DNA of 6,942 bases, taken from assembly GCA_002311455.1 (NCBI GenBank), contig DCAJ01000041.1, positions 583 through 7,524 on the forward strand, written 5' to 3'. Below the pieces are notes generated by a model. That model was not told where the DNA came from and made no database searches. It worked only from the letters and a program-made list of their open reading frames with translations. The translations under genes were made by a program, and so were the position numbers. Each line of letters begins with the position of its first letter. The first letter of the stretch is position 1. This DNA is from Anaerolineales bacterium UBA1136. Lineage in GTDB: Bacteria; Chloroflexota; Anaerolineae; Anaerolineales; UBA11657. Positions 1 through 5,889 of this stretch are shown here, piece after piece.

Positions 1-1476
1 CAACGTCAAGCCACTAAGGATGCTGGTCGTATTGCGGGTCTAGAGGTGCTACGTATTATCAACGAACCCACCGCTTCGTCGCTAGCATACGGTCTCGAAA
101 AACAATCTGAAGAAACTATAGCAGTATTTGATTTGGGAGGCGGTACATTTGATGTCTCAATTCTTGATGTAGGTGATGGGGTATTTGAAGTACAGGCAAC
201 CAATGGTAACACCCACCTAGGGGGCGATGATTTCGATGTGCGTGTTGTTGAATGGATTACCGATAATTACAGTAAGGATCAGGGTATAAACCTAAATGAA
301 GACAAACAAGCGCTGCAACGCATTAGAGAGGCAGCGGAAAAAGCTAAGGTTGAACTAAGTACTGTAATGCAAACTGAAATTAACCTTCCATTCATCACTG
401 CTGACGCAAGTGGTCCAAAACACCTAAACTACACACTGTCACGCGCAAAATTAGAAGAGTTAACTGAAGATTTAATTGAACAATCTATCAAGCCTGTAGA
501 AACGGCTTTAGAAGACGCGCGCCTTACAATTGCCGATGTGGATGAGGTTATACTAGTTGGAGGAATGACTCGCATGCCTGGAGTTCAAGAGGCTGTACGC
601 AAATTCTTCAATCGTGAACCCGACAAGAAAGTTAATCCAGATGAGGTTGTAGCCATAGGAGCTGCTATACAGGCTGGAGTACTTGGAGGGGATATCACTG
701 ATGTGCTACTGCTTGATGTAACTCCACTAACACTTAGTATTGAAACTCTTGGCGGAATTACCACCGCCCTAATTGAGCGCAATACGACTGTGCCTACTAC
801 AAAAAGCCAAACGTTCTCTACTGCATCTGACAATCAGTCCGCAGTAGAGATAAATGTGATGCAAGGCGAGAGATCTATGGTAGCTGACAACAAAAGTCTT
901 GGGAAATTTGTTCTAGATGGCATACCATCTGCACCTCGTGGTAGACCACAAATAGAGGTTACTTTTGATATAGACGCTGATGGTATCTTAAATGTTAGCG
1001 CAAAAGACAAAGCCAGCACTCGTAGCCAAAATATTACTATTAAAGGATCATCAGGTCTTTCGGACGAAGATATTGCAACTATGATTGCTTCGGCTGAAAA
1101 ACATAGTGAGGAAGATAGGCAACGCAAAGAAGTCATAGAAGTCCATAATGCTGGAAACTCAGCGCTACACAGAGCAGCCCGTGCATATAGCAAATTAAAC
1201 GAAAACACAGACGATGATGTAAAACAAAATTTGCAAGAAAAAATAGACGAGCTCCAAGAAATCTTGACAGGTGAAGACCTTACAAGCATAAGGGAGTCAA
1301 CATCCACATTACAGAAAGAAGTCGAAAAAATTGCTGTAATGATTTCCCAACTTAATGAAATCTCAGATGATGCAGAAAACAACATACCTCAATCGGATAC
1401 TGACTCCGATGAAGCAAACCAGAATAGTCCTGACTCGGACTCAGACGTTGTTGATGGCAATAGCACTGAGGTATGA
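1..1476 (+). CDS. dnaK: Molecular chaperone DnaK (Hsp70), 5' end missing
   Basis: ATP-driven cytosolic chaperone that binds exposed hydrophobic peptide segments and works with DnaJ and GrpE. The reading frame is open from base 1 and gives 491 residues. The first codons (QRQATKDAGRIAGLE) match DnaK at about residue 150 of the E. coli protein, so roughly 150 N-terminal residues lie left of the window. The GTG at 46 is an internal valine, not the start. Visible in fragment numbering are the phosphate-binding DLGGGT (44-49), the adenosine-site VGGMTRMP (186-193), the interdomain linker DVLLLDVTPL (234-243), the beta substrate-binding domain with IERNTTVP and FDIDADGILNVSAKDK, and the helical lid. 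The last ~35 residues are an Asp/Ser/Asn-rich disordered tail ending DVVDGNSTEV, where many bacterial DnaKs end in DVVDAEFEEV or similar. The usual EPTAAALAYG is EPTASSLAYG. It stops with TGA, followed by dnaJ on the same strand. Confidence 0.98.
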   Translation, partial: QRQATKDAGRIAGLEVLRIINEPTASSLAYGLEKQSEETIAVFDLGGGTFDVSILDVGDGVFEVQATNGNTHLGGDDFDVRVVEWITDNYSKDQGINLNEDKQALQRIREAAEKAKVELSTVMQTEINLPFITADASGPKHLNYTLSRAKLEELTEDLIEQSIKPVETALEDARLTIADVDEVILVGGMTRMPGVQEAVRKFFNREPDKKVNPDEVVAIGAAIQAGVLGGDITDVLLLDVTPLTLSIETLGGITTALIERNTTVPTTKSQTFSTASDNQSAVEINVMQGERSMVADNKSLGKFVLDGIPSAPRGRPQIEVTFDIDADGILNVSAKDKASTRSQNITIKGSSGLSDEDIATMIASAEKHSEEDRQRKEVIEVHNAGNSALHRAARAYSKLNENTDDDVKQNLQEKIDELQEILTGEDLTSIRESTSTLQKEVEKIAVMISQLNEISDDAENNIPQSDTDSDEANQNSPDSDSDVVDGNSTEV

Positions 1477-1531
1477 CATAAGCATAGTTACTCACAGAGT
1501 ATGATTAATCACACCATAACCATTAAACACC

Positions 1532-2662
1532 GTGTCTAGCAAACAAGATTACTACGACATTCTCGGCGTTGCACAGGATGCAGACTCTGATACTCTCAAG
1601 AATGCTTACCGTCGTCTTGCCAAACAACTTCATCCTGATGTAAATAACGATGAATCCTCTGAGGCTCAGTTCAAGGATCTTAACGAAGCGTATGGAGTAC
1701 TGTCAGACCCTGAAAAACGGGCCGCCTATGACCGCTATGGTCATGAAGGTCTACGAACGATGGGTCTTAATGATTTCTCCAGTGGTTTCCCTTTTGACGA
1801 TATCTTTGACCAATTTTTTGGGGAATCTGGTGAAAGTCGACGTGACAAGCGTAGACAACCAAGACGTGGGTCTGACCTACGATACAATCTTACCATCTCC
1901 TTCGAACAGGCTGTAAATGGTGCAACTCAAGAAATCGAAATCACACGTCCAGAAACATGCTCTAGGTGCAGTGGGTCTCGTGCTGAGCCTGGGACATCTA
2001 CCAGTCACTGCGTTCAATGTGCTGGCAGAGGAGAGATACAAGAAGTACGTCAGACTTTCTTAGGTTCAATGGTCAATGTAACCATATGTCCAAACTGTCA
2101 AGGTAGTGGTGAGAAAATAAGCTCTCCATGTACAAAATGCAACGGCATAGGTCAGCACAATGCAACAAGAAAACTTTTGGTCAGCATACCAGCAGGCGTA
2201 GACAACGAAACACAAATCCGCCTCTCGGGTGAAGGGGGCCCCGGTCAACTTGGACAACCCAATGGCGACCTTTATGTAGTATTAACTGTCGAGCAACACA
2301 AATTTTTTCAGCGTAGGAATGACGACATCATACTTGAATTGGAAATCAATATATCAGAAGCAGCTCTGGGTACTACTGTTATGATACCTACTATTGATTC
2401 TCAGGAAGAACTTCGCATACCCTCTGGAACACAACCTGGAGACATATTGCGACTACGAGGTCTGGGAGTACCAAACGTACGAAATGGTAAGCGTGGAGAC
2501 CAAATCGTAATAACTACTATTTCTATTCCCAAGCAAACCACTTCTGAACAGGAGCGCTTGCTCAGTGAGCTAGGCAACACATTCCAGCACAGGGCTAGAC
2601 CCAAAGAACACACAGGAGAAAAGGGATTCTTCGAACAAGTACGGCAAATTTTAGGTAGGTGA
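1532..2662 (+). CDS. dnaJ: Chaperone protein DnaJ (type I Hsp40)
   Basis: Co-chaperone that delivers unfolded substrates to DnaK and stimulates its ATPase. The 376 residues have full type I architecture. The J domain spans residues ~5-70 with the HPD motif at 34-36. A short Gly/Phe-containing linker covers ~76-100. The zinc-binding region holds four CxxC pairs (C143/C146, C160/C163, C186/C189, C200/C203), and two C-terminal beta-sandwich substrate domains follow. The first zinc repeat reads CSRCSGSR rather than CxxCxGxG; the other three are canonical. The start is GTG at 1532: an in-frame TAA at 1517-1519 excludes a longer protein, and the J domain begins right after this codon. No Shine-Dalgarno sequence is visible upstream. 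The 55-base gap after dnaK and the shared strand suggest one operon. The end overlaps prmA by 4 bases. Confidence 0.97.
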   Translation: MSSKQDYYDILGVAQDADSDTLKNAYRRLAKQLHPDVNNDESSEAQFKDLNEAYGVLSDPEKRAAYDRYGHEGLRTMGLNDFSSGFPFDDIFDQFFGESGESRRDKRRQPRRGSDLRYNLTISFEQAVNGATQEIEITRPETCSRCSGSRAEPGTSTSHCVQCAGRGEIQEVRQTFLGSMVNVTICPNCQGSGEKISSPCTKCNGIGQHNATRKLLVSIPAGVDNETQIRLSGEGGPGQLGQPNGDLYVVLTVEQHKFFQRRNDDIILELEINISEAALGTTVMIPTIDSQEELRIPSGTQPGDILRLRGLGVPNVRNGKRGDQIVITTISIPKQTTSEQERLLSELGNTFQHRARPKEHTGEKGFFEQVRQILGR

Positions 2663-3699
2663 ACACTTTTTCGACTTATAATTCGCAAGTGTTTGATAAA
2701 GATAGCAAATACATCTGGCTTGAAGTAAGTGTTACAGTTGAACCTGAAACTGTAGACACAGTGGCCGAAACATTAGGTCGTTTCAGTCACGGCGGAGTAT
2801 CAATAGAGCCAATTCAAACTTCCAGCGACACCTGTCCTGATATACAGGAAAAAGAATTTATCAGTCAAACCTACAAATTTATGCAGGTACGCGCATACTT
2901 CGAAGTAACCACTAACCTGAAAGATAAAATCCACCAACTTGAGAGAGAACTCTGGCCATTAGGAATGATTGCTCGCCAATCAGGCCTAATGGCTCCCAAA
3001 CCTCAGTATAAACCCATAGAAGATACCAATTGGTCCACCATGTGGAGGAACCAGTACAAACCTCTTAGAATAGGGAATAAATTGATAGTAATACCACCTT
3101 GGACAAATATTAATACAGAGTCAAATGACATTGCTGTAGTTATTGAACCAGGACAAGCATTTGGCACTGGAGCCCATCCCTCAACCCAGCTATGTCTGCA
3201 AGCTATAGAACAGCACCTAATACCTGGGGATAGCGTACTTGATTTAGGGTGCGGTTCCGGAATTCTAGCCATCACTGCGCTCAAATTAGGTGCATACCGG
3301 GCAACTGGTTTAGATACCGATCATAACTCAATGCACGCGGCTCGCCAAAATGCAATAACAAACAATGTATTCGACAGATTTCAGTTGGTACAAGGTTCGT
3401 TAAATGCGATCAAGAAAAAACGGCAATATAGGATCGTAGTAGTCAACATACTTTCCCGTACAATTATGCAATTGATAGAAAATGGTCTATCTGATATAGT
3501 AGCAAAGAATGGAATATTGATCCTTTCAGGAATCCTTGCAGAACAATCTACTCAAATAGAACTAGCACTCGATGATGTTGGAATGACATTAATATCAAAA
3601 ATAAGAATGACAGAAGCCATTCACACAAACTGTCAGTGGGTATCATTGATGTATAGTCAAGAGCTTACAGACAAACAGGTATCAAAAACATTTGAGTAA
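2659..3699 (+). CDS. prmA: Ribosomal protein L11 methyltransferase PrmA
   Basis: Cytosolic SAM-dependent methyltransferase that in characterised bacteria methylates lysines and the N-terminus of ribosomal protein L11. The 346 residues show an N-terminal L11-binding domain (from WLEVSV at 20-25), the family signature FGTGAHPST (168-176), SAM motif I VLDLGCGSG (193-201), the acidic motif II region GLDTD (217-221), the VVNIL segment (261-265) and ILSGIL (288-293). The start is the GTG in the GTGA overlap with the dnaJ stop, preceded by the weak purine-rich run TTAGGTAG. This points to translational coupling. It gives about 18 residues before the usual PrmA start near the conserved Trp-Leu-Glu. 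A GTG at 2689 is an alternative start leaving about 8 extra residues. dnaJ-prmA adjacency is common in Gram-positive bacteria and Chloroflexota. Confidence 0.95.
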   Translation: MNTFSTYNSQVFDKDSKYIWLEVSVTVEPETVDTVAETLGRFSHGGVSIEPIQTSSDTCPDIQEKEFISQTYKFMQVRAYFEVTTNLKDKIHQLERELWPLGMIARQSGLMAPKPQYKPIEDTNWSTMWRNQYKPLRIGNKLIVIPPWTNINTESNDIAVVIEPGQAFGTGAHPSTQLCLQAIEQHLIPGDSVLDLGCGSGILAITALKLGAYRATGLDTDHNSMHAARQNAITNNVFDRFQLVQGSLNAIKKKRQYRIVVVNILSRTIMQLIENGLSDIVAKNGILILSGILAEQSTQIELALDDVGMTLISKIRMTEAIHTNCQWVSLMYSQELTDKQVSKTFE

Positions 3700-3720
3700 C
3701 ATCTATTGTTATGATACAAT
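3692..3720 (+). promoter_or_regulatory. Candidate sigma-70-type promoter for the winged-helix regulator
   Basis: TTGAGT (3692-3697) and TACAAT (3715-3720) are separated by exactly 17 bases, each one or two mismatches from the consensus hexamers. The -35 box overlaps the last codons and stop of prmA. Initiation would fall near 3727, leaving a leader of about 128 bases before the regulator's GTG. This is consensus matching only. A second TACAAT (3788-3793) lies nearer the gene but has no recognisable -35 box. Confidence 0.4.
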
Positions 3721-3727
3721 ATAAAGT

Positions 3728-3744
3728 ACTCTGCATTTCAGAGT
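3728..3744 (+). other. Small hairpin in the prmA-regulator gap
   Basis: ACTCTG (3728-3733) and CAGAGT (3739-3744) are perfect inverted arms around the 5-base loop CATTT. No uridine run follows, so it is a poor candidate for an intrinsic terminator of prmA. If the promoter at 3692-3720 is real, the hairpin sits at the very 5' end of the regulator's transcript, where it could stabilise the RNA. A 6-bp stem can also arise by chance. The rest of the 155-base gap (3700-3854) is AT-rich with no other recognisable element. Confidence 0.25.
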
Positions 3745-3854
3745 TAACTGCAACATACATTACAAACTATTAATATATACAGTCAGATACAATTAGATGA
3801 CAACTAAAGTTCTTCAATCCAAACTGGAGCCAAACAAATTAGTGGGATTACACC

Positions 3855-4175
3855 GTGAGCGAACTTAATTCAGTCATCCACCAACCAGTTCGGCTGCGAA
3901 TAATGTCTTTGGTCACATCCTTAGATGGTGAAAAGCAGATAGAGTTCACTTATCTTCAGAAAATTCTTCAAGTAACAGCAGGCAATCTTGGTTCGCACCT
4001 GCGCAAACTTGAAGATGCGGAATACATCATCACCCAGAAAACATTTTTCTCTCGTAAACCGCGTACTTATGTAGAACCCACTCCACTAGGGCACCAAGCC
4101 TTTGCTGAACATGTAGCTGCTCTAGCTGATATATTGCAGCAGACTGCTGTGAACAAACCGGGCGAGTCAGACTGA
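3855..4175 (+). CDS. Winged-helix DNA-binding transcriptional regulator (ArsR/MarR-like)
   Basis: Small single-domain protein of 106 residues that most likely binds DNA as a dimer. Residues ~1-95 show the compact winged-helix layout: HQPVRLRIMSLV helix, a Phe-Thr-Tyr-Leu-Gln-Lys helix, the recognition-helix motif TAGNLGSHLRKLEDAEYI (~41-58), then the wing FFSRKPRTYVEPTPLGHQAF. This resembles the stand-alone winged-helix family (Pfam HTH_34 type) often annotated simply as transcriptional regulator. There are no conserved metal-binding cysteines and no separate ligand domain, so no effector can be assigned. The start is GTG at 3855; an in-frame TAG at 3840-3842 excludes a longer protein and no strong Shine-Dalgarno is present. 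The gene converges on the radical SAM gene. Its last codons and TGA stop lie inside the hairpin proposed to be that gene's SECIS element. It may regulate that neighbour, but this is inferred from position only. Confidence 0.88.
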   Translation: MSELNSVIHQPVRLRIMSLVTSLDGEKQIEFTYLQKILQVTAGNLGSHLRKLEDAEYIITQKTFFSRKPRTYVEPTPLGHQAFAEHVAALADILQQTAVNKPGESD

Positions 4176-4196
4176 CTCGCTTACTGGTTCTGCTCA
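4155..4196 (-). promoter_or_regulatory. Bacterial SECIS element with selenocysteine UGA
   Basis: Signal expected to direct SelB-bound Sec-tRNA to the in-frame UGA (4194-4196) of the radical SAM gene. In the minus-strand RNA, GCGAGUCA (4180-4173) pairs perfectly with UGACUCGC (4169-4162), closing the 3-base loop GUC (4172-4170). A lower stem GAACC (4190-4186) can pair with GGUUU (4159-4155) across an asymmetric internal loop. The apical loop begins after 21 bases following the UGA and its first base is G. Both fit the published bacterial SECIS pattern of a loop about 16-37 bases after UGA with an early loop guanine; the loop GU recalls bases contacted by E. coli SelB. No uridine run follows on either strand, which argues against an intrinsic terminator. 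The element also encodes the last residues of the opposing regulator. Confidence 0.82.
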
Positions 4197-5609
4197 ACAG
4201 AACCAACTCTCAGTTAGTCCAGCAGGTATGGGGCGTTTCTGGGAAACTATCCTGCCAAACGGCGGGAGCTTACCTGCCATAGTATATGCTAATGCCTCTA
4301 TAGCGGTAAAAGTTTTACTATAATCTATACCCTCGTTTTGTGACTGTCGAACAACCTTATTGATTTGCGACCACAATTGTTCCATCCGCCAATCTGGATG
4401 ATTCCACCTGTAAGTAAAATTCTCTGCATCTAAATTACCAATCCAGTCAGCATTGGCATGCTGGTCTAACAATGCAGACCCAGGAGGTATTAACAATCTA
4501 AGGCTGAATTGCACAGAATCTATATTTTGTACCAAATCATGAGTGTGTACAAAGTCAAGCAACTCTAGATAATCATCTAGAGTTGACCATGGAGTAAAAG
4601 GAAGTAGAGATGGACGCCAAGATATTTTTGCTTTTTTCATTAAATCCAGCACGAGCATTATATCTGACCTACTATGACCTTTATCAAGTACATTAAGCAC
4701 ATTATCGCTTAGTGTCTCCATAGCAGATATCACAAACGCACACCCAGCACTCTTCATTTCTGATAGTAGATATTTGTACCTTAACAAATGTGGAATTCGA
4801 GCAGTGAAGTTAAATGTAAGTTCTGGAAACTCAGCATGCATAGCACCAACAATTCTGCGTGCGTGACCAGGCCCATTGAGAAAATCAGGATCATTAAAGC
4901 TTATATGTCGAACTCCGTGTTCCACCTGATTACGAATATCAGCCATGACAATATCCTTGGGAACAACAAAAAATTTTCCGTGGTAGACAGATGTTACAGG
5001 ACAATGACGACACACATACTTGCATCCTCTACTAGTCTCTGTGCTGCCAGCCAGATGCAGTTCGCCCAGCTCATCTCGAAAATGAGCATAGCTATCGAAC
5101 TGAGGTAGATCAGCACGGTCTGGCACTACAAATGAAGTCCTCTGCAAGACGGGTTTGGCCATACTTTGTACAGTGCGAACTCCCGACGGTGGTTTTTTAT
5201 ATTGAAAGCAATCCTCTATCACTACTCGAGCCAAATCAACTATTGCAGATTCGAACTCACCGGAGATAGTACTGTCTGCACAATGTTCTTCAAACAAGTA
5301 CTCAGAATTTAAGCCAGCATAATCCCCATAGAAACAAATGTGGGCTTGCGGATTTAACGCACGAACACGTTTAGACGCTGCAACACCCAATCTCAATGCA
5401 TTGTGCATACGTACTGACACTAACACTAAACGTGCAAACTTAATATGTTCTGCGTAAGCCTCTATATCTTCAACCGCCAAATCAATGCCAGCGGCATCCA
5501 TCCCATCATCACGGAGAAATTTCAATGGTGAAGCAAGACTGAATGGTTGGTGTCCAAGCTCATAGCATGAAATCAAAAGCACTTCGGGACAGTTGATTGC
5601 AATACTCAT
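4167..5609 (-). CDS. CUAEP-tail B12-binding-type radical SAM selenoprotein (Sec at UGA 4194-4196)
   Basis: Radical SAM enzyme of unknown substrate: a 4Fe-4S cluster would cleave S-adenosylmethionine to start radical chemistry. Residues ~8-135 form a Rossmann-like, cobalamin-binding-type domain (VLLISCYELGHQPFSLASPL at ~10-29) without a visible DxHxxG cobalamin ligand motif. The radical SAM core begins near 188 with the cluster motif CKYVCRHC (C196, C200, C203), followed by SFNDPDF (237-243) and ISAMETLSD (294-302). Conventional reading ends at UGA 4194-4196 after residue 471 (...ESWFC). In frame beyond it come Ala-Glu-Pro-Val-Ser-Glu-Ser-Val and a second UGA at 4167-4169, giving 480 residues with Sec at 472. 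Cys-Sec-Ala-Glu-Pro is the defining tail of the CUAEP/CCAEP radical SAM family, where other members have Cys at the Sec position. The ATG at 5609 is set by an in-frame TAA 9 bases upstream. The end overlaps the convergent regulator by 9 bases. Confidence 0.9.
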
Positions 5610-5615
5610 AGTATG

Positions 5616-5644
5616 ATTTTAGCACTTTGTCTTACAAATGTCTT
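5616..5644 (-). promoter_or_regulatory. Candidate promoter of the radical SAM gene, possibly leaderless
   Basis: On the minus strand, AAGACA (5644-5639) and TAAAAT (5621-5616) are separated by 17 bases, matching the sigma-70 consensus hexamers at 4 and 5 of 6 positions. Only six bases (CATACT) separate the -10 box from the ATG at 5609-5607. Transcription would then begin at or next to the start codon, giving a leaderless or nearly leaderless mRNA. The absence of any Shine-Dalgarno sequence before this ATG agrees with that. The call rests on sequence matching alone. Confidence 0.4.
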
Positions 5645-5750
5645 CTAGTATTTTAGTGGTAAGCATGCCAGCAATATCGTATTGGGTATCCATAATTTCT
5701 TGATGCCGTTAATTTGATTACTATTAGAAACCAAGACATCAAAATAATTT

Positions 5751-5759
5751 TGGTACAAT
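5751..5759 (+). promoter_or_regulatory. Possible extended -10 element for the CNNM-type gene
   Basis: TGGTACAAT matches the extended -10 pattern TGnTATAAT with one mismatch in the hexamer. No convincing -35 box lies 16-18 bases upstream, which is tolerated when an extended -10 is present. The leader to the TTG start would be about 125 bases. A related AGGTACAAT at 5801-5809 is a competing candidate. Both are weak predictions. Confidence 0.22.
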
Positions 5760-5889
5760 AGTCCACTCAGAAGACATTCCACCTCTAACAAACTACGGTT
5801 AGGTACAATGAAATCCTGAAACTCTGTGGACACATGTCACTCAAAACAAACATAGGATGCTCTAACGTAACAATACAAAGAAACCTATA

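Larger units (their letters stand above)
5610..5889. other. Divergent intergenic region without a supported gene
   Basis: These 280 AT-rich bases lie between the divergently transcribed radical SAM gene and the CNNM-type gene, so they should hold both promoters. I see no tRNA, riboswitch or strong terminator. A 62-codon minus-strand frame (5833 to 5645, GTG start) ends 35 bases before the radical SAM start. Its product matches no family I recognise and has no ribosome-binding site, so I do not call it a gene. A short palindrome, CAAAATAATTTTG, lies around 5740-5752, and the octamer GGTACAAT occurs twice, 50 bases apart (near 5752 and 5802). Confidence 0.6.

Noticed and set aside
834..1385. 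183-codon open frame antisense to dnaK, and other antisense frames within dnaK, dnaJ and prmA
   Set aside because: They lie opposite strongly conserved coding sequence, and their Ser/Leu-rich products resemble no family; they are shadows of the sense codons.
1477..1531. A separate heat-shock promoter or CIRCE operator between dnaK and dnaJ
   Set aside because: There is no TTAGCACTC-N9-GAGTGCTAA-type repeat. A lone TATGAT (1500-1505) has no -35 box at suitable spacing, and the short gap favours co-transcription.
4162..4180. The perfect palindrome between convergent genes as a bidirectional intrinsic terminator
   Set aside because: Neither strand has a uridine run after the stem, and the hairpin lies at SECIS spacing after an in-frame UGA followed by a family-specific Ala-Glu-Pro. 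A minor role in transcription ending cannot be excluded.
4191..4199. The UGA at 4194-4196 as a sequencing error or nonsense mutation of a Cys/Trp codon, or as evidence for a genetic code with UGA as a sense codon
   Set aside because: The residue before it and the AEP after it match the Cys-Sec-Ala-Glu-Pro family tail. dnaK, dnaJ and the regulator all end in TGA, so UGA is a normal stop in this organism.
5650..5700. A tRNA-like stretch (TTTAGTGGTAAG followed by GCCAGC) on the plus strand
   Set aside because: It resembles a D-arm only. There is no matching anticodon stem, no T-arm GGTTCRA and no acceptor pairing downstream.
5645..5833. 62-codon minus-strand frame just upstream of the radical SAM gene
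   Set aside because: The product is unrecognised and Leu-rich, with a GTG start lacking any ribosome-binding site, and it covers the region where the radical SAM promoter should be. It could be a gene remnant but nothing supports that.
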